Below, in pieces: positions 44,150-53,585 of a DNA stretch of 64,000 nt. The notes under the pieces are model-generated. The model searched no databases. It was given only the letters and a program-made list of their open reading frames with translations, and had not been told where the DNA came from. The position numbers and the translations under genes were made by a program. The stretch's first letter is position 1, and the number at the start of each line of letters is the position of its first letter. The stretch comes from Ferdinandcohnia salidurans (GTDB lineage Bacteria; Bacillota; Bacilli; Bacillales; Bacillaceae_L): contig NZ_JBHUEK010000007.1 in assembly GCF_042680725.1 (NCBI RefSeq), positions 434,001 through 498,000 on the forward strand. The letters are read 5' to 3'.

Positions 44150-45829
44150 ATGGCAGAATTACGTAGTAACATGATTAAATCAGGGTTTGATCGAGCTCCT
44201 CATAGAAGCTTGCTTCGTGCAGCAGGAGTACAAGAAGAGGACTTTAACAAACCATTTATAGCAGTAGTAAACTCATATATCGATATTGTTCCAGGACATG
44301 TTCATTTACAAGAGTTTGGAAAAATTGTAAAGGAAGCAATTCGTGAAGCTGGCGGAGTTCCATTTGAAATGAACACAATTGGTGTTGATGATGGAATTGC
44401 TATGGGTCATATCGGAATGAGATATTCCCTACCAAGTCGTGAAATTATTGCCGACTCAGTTGAGACAGTTGTATCTGCACACTGGTTTGATGGAATGGTT
44501 TGTATTCCAAACTGTGACAAAATCACCCCAGGTATGATGATGGCAGCGATGCGTCTAAACATCCCTACTATCTTTGTTAGTGGTGGTCCAATGAAAGCTG
44601 GTCGTGACGCGGCAGGAAATCCACTTAACCTTAATTCTGTTTTTGAAGGTGTTGGGGCTTATCAATCTGGTAAAATTGATGAAGCTAGATTAACAGAAAT
44701 TGAACAATTTGCTTGTCCTACTTGCGGATCTTGTTCTGGTATGTTCACAGCAAACTCAATGAACTGTCTAGCTGAAGGACTTGGTCTTGCTCTTCCTGGT
44801 AACGGAACAATTCTAGCCGTTTCCGAAGAAAGAAAAGAATTTGTTAAAAAATCTGCTAAACAATTAATGAATTTAATAGAAAAAGATATTAAGCCACGTG
44901 ATATTGTTACAGTTGATACAATCGACAATGCATTTGCTTTAGATATGGCGATGGGTGGCTCAACAAACACAGTACTTCACACTCTTGCATTAGCTAATGA
45001 AGCTGAAATTGAGTATTCTTTAGAACGTATTAATGAAATCGCAGCCCGTGTTCCACACTTAGCAAAAATTGCCCCTGCTTCTGACCATCATATTGAAGAT
45101 GTACACAATGCGGGGGGCGTTAGTGCAATTATTAATGAATTGCTCAAAAAGCCTGGTGCCATTAATGGAGATTGCTTAACGGTTACAGGTAAAACTTTAC
45201 GTGAAAATGTGGAAGGCTGTGAGATTACCGATCACAATGTTATCCGTCCACTTGAAAATCCACATTCCGAACAAGGTGGATTAGCCATTTTATTTGGTAA
45301 CCTTGCTCCTGAGGGTGCTGTCGTTAAGGTCGGAGCGGTTGATCCTTCGGTTGGCGGATACCACAGAGGCCCTGCTGTTTGCTATGATTCTCAAGAAGAT
45401 GCTCTTTCTGGAATCATTGTTGGTAAAGTAAAAGAAGGCGATGTTGTTGTCATCCGCTATGAAGGCCCTAAAGGTGGTCCAGGAATGCCAGAAATGCTTG
45501 CTCCTACATCTCAAATTGTTGGTAGAGGTCTTGGTGCAAAAGTCGGTTTAATAACAGATGGACGCTTCTCAGGTGCATCTAGAGGAATCTCAATCGGTCA
45601 TATCTCTCCTGAAGCTGCTGAAGGTGGCCCAATTGCATTCGTTCAGGATGGCGACATGATTGAATTAGATTTAAATAATCGTAAAATCACATTAGAAATT
45701 TCTGATGAAGAATTCGAAAGACGTAGAGCTGAGTGGAAAGGCTTTGAACCTAAAGTGAAAAAAGGCTATCTAGCGCGCTACTCAAAACTTGTAACAAATG
45801 CAAGTACTGGTGGGATAATGAAAATATAA
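44150..45829 (+). CDS. ilvD: Dihydroxy-acid dehydratase
   Basis: A 559-residue Fe-S enzyme of isoleucine, valine and leucine synthesis that dehydrates 2,3-dihydroxy-acids. MAELRSNMIKSGFDRAPHRS is nearly identical to Bacillus IlvD. Fe-S cysteines are in IPNCDKITPG and CPTCGSCSGMFTANSM, and the catalytic Ser region is GRFSGASRG. GGAGG precedes the ATG. It stands alone, away from any ilvBHC-leu operon. Because it neighbours gluconate genes, I considered the related 6-phosphogluconate dehydratase (Edd), but the sequence is clearly IlvD. Confidence 0.95.
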   Translation: MAELRSNMIKSGFDRAPHRSLLRAAGVQEEDFNKPFIAVVNSYIDIVPGHVHLQEFGKIVKEAIREAGGVPFEMNTIGVDDGIAMGHIGMRYSLPSREIIADSVETVVSAHWFDGMVCIPNCDKITPGMMMAAMRLNIPTIFVSGGPMKAGRDAAGNPLNLNSVFEGVGAYQSGKIDEARLTEIEQFACPTCGSCSGMFTANSMNCLAEGLGLALPGNGTILAVSEERKEFVKKSAKQLMNLIEKDIKPRDIVTVDTIDNAFALDMAMGGSTNTVLHTLALANEAEIEYSLERINEIAARVPHLAKIAPASDHHIEDVHNAGGVSAIINELLKKPGAINGDCLTVTGKTLRENVEGCEITDHNVIRPLENPHSEQGGLAILFGNLAPEGAVVKVGAVDPSVGGYHRGPAVCYDSQEDALSGIIVGKVKEGDVVVIRYEGPKGGPGMPEMLAPTSQIVGRGLGAKVGLITDGRFSGASRGISIGHISPEAAEGGPIAFVQDGDMIELDLNNRKITLEISDEEFERRRAEWKGFEPKVKKGYLARYSKLVTNASTGGIMKI

Positions 45830-45844
45830 TATTCTTCACAAATG

Positions 45845-45878
45845 AAACAGCCCAATTCAAATGAATCGGGCTGTTTTT
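45845..45878. terminator. Bidirectional terminator between ilvD and nadA
   Basis: Stem AAACAGCCC / GGGCTGTTT extended by ATTC/GAAT around AAAT, with a T-run on the plus strand. It separates the converging ilvD and nadA. Confidence 0.85.
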
Positions 45879-45884
45879 GTGTGG

Positions 45885-46997
45885 TTAAGCTCTTTCTAGC
45901 ATTCTATTAAGAGCAAGAACGGCATCTTGTGCAATTTCTTCTGGAACTTTAATCCTTTGTGTGGTCTCCCTTCTTTCAATCATCTCTAATGACCAAGTTA
46001 GATGTGGCAGGTCGATTCGATTCATGGTTAAACAAGCACACAGATGTGGATTAAGTGAAATAATCTCTTTATCGGGATGTTGCTTGATGATTCGTCGAAC
46101 GAGATTCATTTCAGTCCCGATTGCCCACTGGCTTCCTACGGGTGCCTTTTCAATCATATCAATAATATAGGCAGTTGAACCCGCATAATCTGCAAGAACT
46201 ACTGTTTCGTATGGGCACTCTGGATGAACAATAATATTCATATCCGGTTTTGAATTACGGATATTCTGTACATTCGATGGTGTAAAATTTTCGTGAACGG
46301 AACAATGTCCTTTCCAAAGAATTATTTTTACATCTTCCACTCTTCCTTCACTTTTTAATGTATGATTGATCGGATCCCAAACAGCCATCTGGTCTAGGGG
46401 AATTCCTAATTCATATGCCGTGTTTCTTCCTAAATGCTGATCAGGTAGGAATAAGACCCTCTCTTTTTTTGTAAATGCCCATTCCAGCATTTTTTTCGCG
46501 TTTGAAGAAGTAACAGTTGCTCCCCCGTTTTTTCCGACAAAGGCTTTAATAGCAGCTGTAGAATTCACGTAGGTCAATGGCAGGATTGTGTCACCAAAAG
46601 TCTCCTGTAATTCGCTCCAGCACTTTTGCGTTTGGTGAATATTGGCCATATCAGCCATTGAACAGCCTGCTCTCATATCAGGTAGACAGACTTTTTGTGA
46701 TTCTGTCGTTAGAATATCGGCTGTTTCAGCCATAAAGTGAACTCCGCAAAATACGATGAACTCCGCATCTTTGTTCTCAGCAGAAATTTGTGCAAGCTTT
46801 AATGAATCACCCGTTGCGTCCGAAAACTTAATCACTTCATCCTTTTGATAATGGTGACCCGGTATAAAAAGGCGTTTACCTAGACGAGACTTAATGTGTA
46901 AAACGCGTTCTTCCATTTCCTGAGTAGATAACGATTTATATTCATCTGGAAGTACAGCTCCAGATGAGGTATTTTTCATCATTTCTAATATGTTCAT
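45885..46997 (-). CDS. nadA: Quinolinate synthase
   Basis: A 370-residue 4Fe-4S enzyme condensing iminoaspartate with dihydroxyacetone phosphate to quinolinate. Cysteines that could bind the cluster are in FIVFCGVHFMAETADI, HPECPYE and NPHLCACLTMN. PDMRAGCSMADM and TYVNSTAAIKAF are also diagnostic. ATG follows GGAGAGG. It starts 21 nt after nadB on the same strand. In B. subtilis nadC lies between these two genes; here it does not. Confidence 0.94.
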   Translation of the reverse strand: MNILEMMKNTSSGAVLPDEYKSLSTQEMEERVLHIKSRLGKRLFIPGHHYQKDEVIKFSDATGDSLKLAQISAENKDAEFIVFCGVHFMAETADILTTESQKVCLPDMRAGCSMADMANIHQTQKCWSELQETFGDTILPLTYVNSTAAIKAFVGKNGGATVTSSNAKKMLEWAFTKKERVLFLPDQHLGRNTAYELGIPLDQMAVWDPINHTLKSEGRVEDVKIILWKGHCSVHENFTPSNVQNIRNSKPDMNIIVHPECPYETVVLADYAGSTAYIIDMIEKAPVGSQWAIGTEMNLVRRIIKQHPDKEIISLNPHLCACLTMNRIDLPHLTWSLEMIERRETTQRIKVPEEIAQDAVLALNRMLERA

Positions 46998-47018
46998 CTA
47001 TGTCCTCTCCTTTGCTTG

Positions 47019-48566
47019 TTATGAATAAACGATATTTTTAATAGCCTTCTTACGGATAATTTCTTTCTTGTACCAATTATCAGGGTCTTCAAACGGGTAA
47101 TTTTCACGGAAATGACTACCTCTGCTTTCTGTTCTCATCTTGGCAGAACTGGCAATTAGCCAACCAACGGTGATCATGTTAACGATTTCAAGTTGTTCAA
47201 TTGTTAACCTTGATGGTGAAACTTCATCAAATTTTCGTTTGCATTTTTCAAACCATTCTATTGCATATTGAAGTCGGTCATCATTACGTACAATCCCTAC
47301 ATTCTCCATCATCATCGTTTGAATTTGAGCCTTTGATGGTAGATTAAGAGTATAGTCTTGTTTACTACCTCCTTTAACAACTGGGTTCACTTTGTTTGGT
47401 TTATAATCTACAAGAATATCTTTTGCAACTATATTTCCAAACACAATCCCTTCAAGTAACGAGTTACTTGCTAAACGATTTGCTCCATGCACTCCAGTAC
47501 ATGCGACTTCCCCAATAGCATACAAATTTGGAATAGTTGTCTGTCCTCGTGTATTTGTTTTTACCCCTCCCATTGAAAAATGGGCTCCTGGTACTACGGG
47601 TATTAATCCAATTTCTAGTTGAATCTCATTTTTTATGCAAAGGTTCGTGATTGTTGGGAAGCGACTAGAAAAATCGTCAATCATAGAAATATCTAAAAAG
47701 GTTTTCTTACCGTTACAGATCTCATTAAAAATGGCACGTGCTACCACATCTCTTGGTGCGAGATCAAGCAAAGGATGGACTCCATTCATGATGGATCTTC
47801 CATCCTCATCAACAAGGATGGCCCCTTCTCCCCTCACTGCTTCAGAAACAAGACCACAGGATTTCCCGTCTTTGTGTAACAATGTTGGATGAAATTGAAT
47901 GAATTCTAAATCACATAGCTCTGCACCGGCACGATATGCCATTGCAAGACCATCCCCCATGATTGTTTTGTCATTTGAAGAAAAGGAGTACAGTCCTCCA
48001 CATCCCCCTGTTGCTAAAATTGTATAATCTGCAAAATAATCGTAAATCGCATTGTTTTGGGATTTCGCTTTTACGCCAATACAGTGATTGTTTTCAATAA
48101 GTAAATCAATTGCTGCTATGTCCTCAATAATTTGTACCCGTTCCTTTACTTTTTCAAGCATGTGCATTACCAACGCTCTCCCAGTAGCGTCACCGCCTGC
48201 ATGTAAGATTCGTCTTGTGGAATGGGCACCTTCTTTACCTAGTAGCAGATTTTTGTCCTCATCTCTATCGAATTCCATCCCGTTATTCATTAAATTCAAT
48301 AAATAGCCAGGTCCATTTTGAACTAAAAGTTCAACTGCACTCTCCTTGTTATGATAGCAACCAGCAGAAACTGTATCGTTAAAATGGGAACGCCATGAAT
48401 CGTCTTTCCCGACACTAGATGCAACACCACCCTGCGCCAATATGGAATTACTATTTGTCACTTTTGACTTTGTGATAATAATCACATTCTTATTCGAACT
48501 TAATTGGTACGCAGCGGTTAATGCAGAAATACCACTGCCAATAATAATAATGTTGCTGCTTGGCAT
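47019..48566 (-). CDS. nadB: L-aspartate oxidase
   Basis: A 515-residue flavoprotein producing iminoaspartate, the first step of de novo NAD synthesis. The FAD motif is IIGSGISALTAAYQL near the N-terminus. NSILAQGGVASS, GGDATGRALV, FHPTLL, GAHFSMGGVKTN and GVHGANRLASNSLLEG are succinate dehydrogenase-like signatures of NadB. It is the first gene of the nadB-nadA unit, divergent from nadS-nadR with an intergenic region that likely holds NadR operators. Confidence 0.95.
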   Translation of the reverse strand: MPSSNIIIIGSGISALTAAYQLSSNKNVIIITKSKVTNSNSILAQGGVASSVGKDDSWRSHFNDTVSAGCYHNKESAVELLVQNGPGYLLNLMNNGMEFDRDEDKNLLLGKEGAHSTRRILHAGGDATGRALVMHMLEKVKERVQIIEDIAAIDLLIENNHCIGVKAKSQNNAIYDYFADYTILATGGCGGLYSFSSNDKTIMGDGLAMAYRAGAELCDLEFIQFHPTLLHKDGKSCGLVSEAVRGEGAILVDEDGRSIMNGVHPLLDLAPRDVVARAIFNEICNGKKTFLDISMIDDFSSRFPTITNLCIKNEIQLEIGLIPVVPGAHFSMGGVKTNTRGQTTIPNLYAIGEVACTGVHGANRLASNSLLEGIVFGNIVAKDILVDYKPNKVNPVVKGGSKQDYTLNLPSKAQIQTMMMENVGIVRNDDRLQYAIEWFEKCKRKFDEVSPSRLTIEQLEIVNMITVGWLIASSAKMRTESRGSHFRENYPFEDPDNWYKKEIIRKKAIKNIVYS

Positions 48567-48642
48567 TTGAAGAAGCCTCCCTTAGTCTGCGTTATCAATC
48601 TAAGTAACTTTTTAGGAGAAAAACTGAATTGAATTTACAACT

Positions 48643-48686
48643 GTCTTGACACTTATATTTACACAAATGTAGACTAATGACAAGAC
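48643..48686. promoter_or_regulatory. Overlapping divergent promoters and NadR operator candidate
   Basis: Inverted GTCTTG (48643-48648) and CAAGAC (48681-48686) frame this stretch. TTGACA at 48646-48651 can act as a -35 for nadS, and TTGTCA on the opposite strand (48682-48677) for nadB. In B. subtilis NadR represses both transcripts from this region. The operator itself is inferred. Confidence 0.5.
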
Positions 48687-48738
48687 CTTTTTCGTTGTCC
48701 CCTGCTTTTTTAAGTAGATTGAAAGGATGGTAGAGACG

Positions 48739-49857
48739 ATGATTTACTTAGATTATGCCGCAACAACTCCGATTCGTGAGGAAGCATTACAGGTGTTTAC
48801 TGAGGTTTCGACAAATTATTATGGAAATCCAAGTAGCTTACACGATGTTGGTTCTAATGCGAAGCAATTGCTAGAATTGTGTCGTAAAGAGCTTGCTGAT
48901 ACAATAAATGGGGAACCTGAAGGTGTTTATTTTACAAGCGGAGGTTCAGAATCAAATCACTTAGCGATTCGCTCCCTTTTAGAAGCAAGAAAAGCCAAAG
49001 GAAACCACTTGATTACAAGTTCAACAGAACATTCATCTGTTCATCATGTATGTAAGCAGCTTGAAACAGAAGGTTACGATGTTACTTATCTGCCTGCTGA
49101 TCGATATGGCCAGGTTCGATTAGAGGATTTGCAATCAGCAATTACGGATAAAACCATCTTTGTGTCGATTCAGTTTGCAAACCCAGAAATCGGCACGATT
49201 CAACCAATTGTAGAAATTGGGACTTACCTACATGAGAGAAATATTTTATTTCATACTGACTGTGTCCAGGCTTTTGGTAAGATTCCAATTGATGTAAAAA
49301 AAGCACATATTGATAGCTTGTCAATTTCTAGCCATAAACTATACGGTCCAAAAGGAGTTGGAGCTTGCTATATACGTCCTTCTGTCATGTGGAAAATGCT
49401 AATACCCGGTACCTCACATGAAAATGGATTCCGCCCCGGAACTGTAAATGTACCAGGAATTGCGTCCTTTATTACCGCCGCTCAGTTAATTTGTAGTGAA
49501 ATGGAAATGAATACTAAGAAAAATCAAGGATTACGCGATAGGCTACTGTCTGGGCTATCGACTTTAAAAAAAGAAATAATTGTTGAAGGACATCCAACTG
49601 ATCAACTTCCACATATTGTAGGTTTGTCCGTTGTCGGTATACAAGGGCAATATATTATGCTTGAATGCAATCGACATGGCATTGCCATTTCTACAGGAAG
49701 CGCATGTCAAATTGGTAAGCAAACCCCATCCAAAACAATGCTTGCAATAGGAAAAACGGAAGATGAAGCTAAACAGCTAATTCGGATATCCTTTGGACGA
49801 ATGACAACTACAGAGGATATTGACAAGGTAGTGGAAGTGTTAAGGTATATTGTTTAA
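48739..49857 (+). CDS. nadS: NadS/NifS-type cysteine desulfurase
   Basis: A PLP enzyme of about 372 residues that takes sulfur from cysteine. The start MIYLDYAATTPIREEAL matches B. subtilis NifS/NadS, and I therefore prefer ATG 48739 over 48727. FTSGGSESNHLAI binds PLP, ISSHKLYGPKGVGA has the Schiff-base Lys, and STGSACQIGKQ the catalytic Cys. In Bacillus this protein builds the Fe-S cluster of NadA. It is followed 30 nt later by nadR. Use in selenium transfer to SelD is possible but not needed to explain its position. Confidence 0.9.
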   Translation: MIYLDYAATTPIREEALQVFTEVSTNYYGNPSSLHDVGSNAKQLLELCRKELADTINGEPEGVYFTSGGSESNHLAIRSLLEARKAKGNHLITSSTEHSSVHHVCKQLETEGYDVTYLPADRYGQVRLEDLQSAITDKTIFVSIQFANPEIGTIQPIVEIGTYLHERNILFHTDCVQAFGKIPIDVKKAHIDSLSISSHKLYGPKGVGACYIRPSVMWKMLIPGTSHENGFRPGTVNVPGIASFITAAQLICSEMEMNTKKNQGLRDRLLSGLSTLKKEIIVEGHPTDQLPHIVGLSVVGIQGQYIMLECNRHGIAISTGSACQIGKQTPSKTMLAIGKTEDEAKQLIRISFGRMTTTEDIDKVVEVLRYIV

Positions 49858-49887
49858 CAGCTTGAAAGTGATATTGGAGTGATTATT

Positions 49888-50430
49888 ATGAGTGGAGATA
49901 AAAAATTATTAGGCGAACAACGACGAGAAACGATTATAAAATGGTTAAAGGAAAGCCCCACCCCAATCATTGGTGAGGAGTTATCAAGACGAGCAAATGT
50001 AAGCCGCCAGGTTATTGTTCAGGATATATCGTTATTAAAGGCGAAAAATGAACCAATCGTTGCCACTAGCCAAGGATATATCTATTTGCAAGAACAGCCT
50101 AAGCAAGAAAATTTCACACGTATTATTGCGTGTAAACACACATCTGAGGAAACAGCGAAAGAACTGAATATTTTGGTTGATCATGGAGTGACCGTACGCG
50201 ATGTAATTGTGGAACATCCTGTATATGGAGATATTACAGGTTCCTTAATGATTAAGAATCGATTCGAGGTAAAACGTTTTGTCGAAAGAGTAACTGAAAC
50301 AAAGGCCACCCTTCTCTCGTTGTTGACAAATGGTGTACATCTACATACGATTGAGGCGGATTCCATTGAAAAAATCAATGCAGCCTGTGAAGCCTTACGC
50401 GAAGAGAATATCTTATTTAGTGACCAGTAA
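49888..50430 (+). CDS. nadR: NAD biosynthesis repressor NadR (YrxA/NiaR)
   Basis: A regulator of about 180 residues. The N-terminal HTH_11 domain covers RRETIIKWLKESPTPIIGEELSRRANVSRQVIVQDI. A C-terminal 3H domain has conserved histidines in VDHGVTVRDVIVEHPVYG and NGVHLHTIEA, which sense nicotinic acid. It represses nadBA and nadS when niacin is present. ATG 49888 has GGAG eight bases upstream; GTG 49879 is less likely. Confidence 0.92.
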   Translation: MSGDKKLLGEQRRETIIKWLKESPTPIIGEELSRRANVSRQVIVQDISLLKAKNEPIVATSQGYIYLQEQPKQENFTRIIACKHTSEETAKELNILVDHGVTVRDVIVEHPVYGDITGSLMIKNRFEVKRFVERVTETKATLLSLLTNGVHLHTIEADSIEKINAACEALREENILFSDQ

Positions 50431-50440
50431 GATGAATTAA

Positions 50441-50472
50441 GCAACAGCCTTGTGAGGACTGTTGCTTTTTTT
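50441..50472 (+). terminator. Terminator after nadR
   Basis: Stem GCAACAG / CTGTTGC with an 11-nt loop containing CCTTGTGAGGA, followed by T7. Confidence 0.88.
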
Positions 50473-50574
50473 GTTTCTAGAGTAAAAATAGATTGGAGGT
50501 TAATCGTACCCTCACTCACTGAACAGAGTCCAAGTGAAGGTCCGAATACAAAATAAACCTACCGTCACCTATGA

Positions 50575-52455
50575 TCACACCATAATCTTACAGATATCAT
50601 TTGTAAATTCTACTGGGTCTTGAATTGGTAGTCCTTCAATAAGAAGTGCTTGGTTGTACAATAAGTGAGTATATAAATCTAACTTCGTTTGATCGTTTTC
50701 AAATGCATTTTTCAATGATTGGAAGACTTCATGTTGTACGTTGATCTCCAGCACTTTATCAGCTTTAATATTTTGGTTATCTGGCATGGCATTTAGGACT
50801 TTTTCCATTTCAATGGAGATTTCCCCATCCGTTGATAAGCAGACCGGATGTGTTTTTAGACGTTTTGAAATTCTTACATCCGTTACCTTGCCAGCTAATG
50901 CATTTTTCATATATTCAAATAGCTCTTTGTTCTCGTTTTGTTCTTCTTCCGTTGCTTTGTCGTTTTCATTTGGTTCAAAGCCTAGATCGCTGCTTGAGAC
51001 AGATTTGAATTCTTTTTCCTTGTAATTCATGAGCATTTTAATCGCAAACTCATCAATATCCTCTGTGAAATAAAGGATTTCATAGCCCTTATCGGCCACT
51101 AATTCTGTTTGTGGTAGTTTATTGATTCGTTCTACTGAATCACCAGTTGCATAATAAATATATTTTTGATCTTCAGACATTCTAGATACATATTCATCTA
51201 ATGTGACAAGCTTTTTCTCCTTGGAAGAATAGAAAAGTAACAAGTCTTGAAAGGTTTCTTTATTACTTCCGTAATCACTATACACACCAAATTTTAATTG
51301 GCGACCAAAGCTGTCGTAGAACTTTTCATAGTTTTCGCGTTCATTCTTTAACATGTTTTGTAATTCGCTCTTTATTTTCTTATTGATGTTTTTCGCAATA
51401 AGCTTTAATTGTCGGTCCTGCTGAAGCATTTCTCTAGAAATATTAAGCGATAAATCCTCAGAATCTACCAACCCCTTAACAAAGCTAAAATAATCTGGAA
51501 GCAGGTCGGCGCATTTGTTCATTATTAAAACCCCGTTTGAGTAGAGCTCAAGTCCCTTCTCGTATTCCTTTGAATAATAGTCAAAAGGAATATTTTCAGG
51601 TATATATAATATTGCATTATAACGGATCGTGCCATCAACACTAATATGAATATGTTTTAATGGCTTATCAAAACCATAGTGTTTTTCAATATAGAATTTT
51701 TCATAGTCTTCATCTGTTAGTTCGCTTTTGTTCTTTCTCCAAATTGGAACCATGCTGTTGATGACTTGTTCCTCAGTAACCTGCTCGTATTCGGATTCGC
51801 TTCCTTCTTTAAGTTTACTTGTTGTAACATCCATCTTTATTGGGTAGCGAATGAAATCTGAATACTTTTTAATAATTGATTTTAAGCGGTATTCTTCTAA
51901 AAATTCATCATACGTTTCATCTTCAGTGTTTTCTTTGATTTTTAGAATGATATCTGTACCGACTGTATCTTTTACCACCGTTTCAATGGTATATCCATCA
52001 GCACCCGTTGATTCCCATTTATATGCTTCTTCACTGCCCAGTGCTTTACTTACGACAGACACAACATCTGCAACCATGAAAGCAGCATAAAATCCAACAC
52101 CGAATTGACCAATGATATTGTGACCATCTTTAATTTCGGTTTCTTTTTTAAAAGCTAAGGAACCGCTTTTTGCAATTGTTCCAAGATTCGTTTCTAGCTC
52201 TTCCTTTGTCATACCGATTCCAGTATCAGAAATGGTAAGAGTTCTGTTATCCTTGTCGGCGATAATATTAATGAAGTAGCTATCTTTATCAAATTGATAA
52301 CGATCATCGGTTAGCGCCTTATAGTAGATTTTGTCAATCGCATCGCTGGAGTTTGAGATTAACTCCCGTAAGAATACTTCTCTCTGCGAATAAATGGAGT
52401 TAATCATCATTTCTAATAACCTTTTAGACTCTGCTTTAAATTGCTTTTTTGCCAT
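50575..52455 (-). CDS. htpG: Molecular chaperone HtpG (Hsp90)
   Basis: A 626-residue Hsp90 with an N-terminal GHKL ATPase. Markers are ELISNSSDAIDKI (Asn for Mg-ATP), ISDTGIGMTKEEL, GQFGVGFYAAFMV and the middle-domain SREMLQQDRQLK. The start at 52455 follows GGAAAGGGG; a longer frame has no such site. The promoter TTGACA-N17-TATTAA and a perfect CIRCE lie directly upstream, so HrcA control is likely. In B. subtilis htpG is not under HrcA, which makes this arrangement notable. Confidence 0.95.
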   Translation of the reverse strand: MAKKQFKAESKRLLEMMINSIYSQREVFLRELISNSSDAIDKIYYKALTDDRYQFDKDSYFINIIADKDNRTLTISDTGIGMTKEELETNLGTIAKSGSLAFKKETEIKDGHNIIGQFGVGFYAAFMVADVVSVVSKALGSEEAYKWESTGADGYTIETVVKDTVGTDIILKIKENTEDETYDEFLEEYRLKSIIKKYSDFIRYPIKMDVTTSKLKEGSESEYEQVTEEQVINSMVPIWRKNKSELTDEDYEKFYIEKHYGFDKPLKHIHISVDGTIRYNAILYIPENIPFDYYSKEYEKGLELYSNGVLIMNKCADLLPDYFSFVKGLVDSEDLSLNISREMLQQDRQLKLIAKNINKKIKSELQNMLKNERENYEKFYDSFGRQLKFGVYSDYGSNKETFQDLLLFYSSKEKKLVTLDEYVSRMSEDQKYIYYATGDSVERINKLPQTELVADKGYEILYFTEDIDEFAIKMLMNYKEKEFKSVSSSDLGFEPNENDKATEEEQNENKELFEYMKNALAGKVTDVRISKRLKTHPVCLSTDGEISIEMEKVLNAMPDNQNIKADKVLEINVQHEVFQSLKNAFENDQTKLDLYTHLLYNQALLIEGLPIQDPVEFTNDICKIMV

Positions 52456-52503
52456 ACTAAATCCCCTTTCCGTAAATAACTGTGACAATTATATTTTTCT
52501 ACG

Positions 52504-52530
52504 TTAGCACTCTTAATCCTGGAGTGCTAA
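52504..52530 (-). promoter_or_regulatory. CIRCE operator (HrcA) upstream of htpG
   Basis: TTAGCACTC-N9-GAGTGCTAA, an exact match to the CIRCE consensus, spanning the probable transcription start of htpG and 49 bp upstream of its ATG. HrcA would repress here and release on heat shock. Confidence 0.93.
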
Positions 52531-52541
52531 CACCCAACTTT

Positions 52542-52570
52542 TTAATAACATATATTTTTTTCTCTGTCAA
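52542..52570 (-). promoter_or_regulatory. Sigma-A promoter of htpG
   Basis: TTGACA (52570-52565), 17-bp spacer, TATTAA (52547-52542) on the minus strand. CIRCE begins 11 bp downstream of the -10 box, the usual placement for class I heat-shock genes. Confidence 0.75.
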
Positions 52571-52582
52571 TCAAGTTGCTAG

Positions 52583-53494
52583 TTAATCCTTTAAAAATGT
52601 GGTGATTTTCTCTTTATGATTTTGAAAGGATTGTTCACCAAGCTTTACGAGAAAATCGATATATTCTGGTGCATCAAATGGAACCTCCCGGCCAAGTTCT
52701 TCATTTATGCGAACATAGTTATCACTTAGCAAATGCTGACAATGATAAGTTACCGATTCGGATGACAAATGCAGGGCGAGATCGAGTAGTTTTGGAGTCA
52801 TTTTCATCGATGAAAGATTAAATGGCAGCCATTTATTTACGCCCCATTCTTTCTTTTTTTCAATCGAGAAGTCAATTTTTTGTAGACCTGTCCCAATTGA
52901 TAAAATTTGAATATCGGATAAATCCTTCTCAAAATAATGCTGGGCTTCGGTAATACAAACAAGCGAAGGATTATTAGCCCAAAGTCCCCCATCAATGGCT
53001 AAATAGTGATTATTAATATTATTTGGTGGGAAAAAGACGGGTGCTGAACATGAAGACAGAACGGCATCCCAAAGCTTTATGGAGTGATCGTCCTGTTCTG
53101 CATTTCCATAATTCGTTCGGTGGACAAAAGGTTTTCCATTGGTAATATCAACTGTCGGGATAAGCAAGGGTTTTTTTATATCAAATAATGTAATTTCACC
53201 AAAAGCCTCCTGTATATAGTGTCGTAAATATTGATCACTGTACACGCTTTTTAGAAAGCCTATTTTCGCCTGTCTGGTAAAAATCTTTTCCCCGTATTTG
53301 ATGTAGTTTTCCTGAACGTCTTCCATATTTAGTTTTAGAGTTGCTGAAGCAGCAATGATTGAACCAGTACTCGTTCCTGCAACCATATCAAACATCTCGG
53401 AGATGGGTTTTTTATATTCTTTTTCTATTAAGCGTAAAATGGCAACAGCAAAGACTCCGCGAATTCCGCCCCCATCAATGCATAAGATTTTCAT
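52583..53494 (-). CDS. Patatin-like phospholipase
   Basis: A 303-residue acyl hydrolase. The oxyanion-hole motif is DGGGIRG (7-13), the catalytic Ser42 is in GTSTG, and the catalytic Asp168 is in AIDGGLWANNP. These form the Ser-Asp dyad of patatins. CapV-like CBASS effectors share this layout, but no cyclase is adjacent. No signal peptide or membrane helix is visible, so it acts on lipids from the cytosolic side. It is monocistronic; function in the cell is unknown. Confidence 0.83.
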   Translation of the reverse strand: MKILCIDGGGIRGVFAVAILRLIEKEYKKPISEMFDMVAGTSTGSIIAASATLKLNMEDVQENYIKYGEKIFTRQAKIGFLKSVYSDQYLRHYIQEAFGEITLFDIKKPLLIPTVDITNGKPFVHRTNYGNAEQDDHSIKLWDAVLSSCSAPVFFPPNNINNHYLAIDGGLWANNPSLVCITEAQHYFEKDLSDIQILSIGTGLQKIDFSIEKKKEWGVNKWLPFNLSSMKMTPKLLDLALHLSSESVTYHCQHLLSDNYVRINEELGREVPFDAPEYIDFLVKLGEQSFQNHKEKITTFLKD

Positions 53495-53555
53495 ATTTTC
53501 ACCTATTCCCCGTTTTTCCTACTAGTATTCCCTTGGGTGTACATAGGTATAAGCA

Positions 53556-53585
53556 GCAAAAAAGATGCTTGTAAAAAGGCATCTT
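53556..53585 (-). terminator. Terminator of selB-selW-like unit
   Basis: Stem AAGATGC / GCATCTT with a 10-nt loop, followed on the minus strand by T6. It begins at the stop codon of the small selenoprotein gene. Confidence 0.8.

Noticed and set aside
44150..45829. 6-phosphogluconate dehydratase (Edd) to complete an Entner-Doudoroff branch
   Set aside because: The N-terminus and Fe-S segments match Bacillus IlvD closely, and no KDPG aldolase gene is present.
48739..49857. Cysteine desulfurase as dedicated selenium donor for SelD
   Set aside because: Its pairing with nadR and divergence from nadBA identify it as NadS; a selenium role would be additional and unsupported.
52583..53494. Patatin protein as a CBASS (CapV) defence effector
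   Set aside because: No CD-NTase, ubiquitin-like or other defence gene is next to it; neighbours are htpG and selB.
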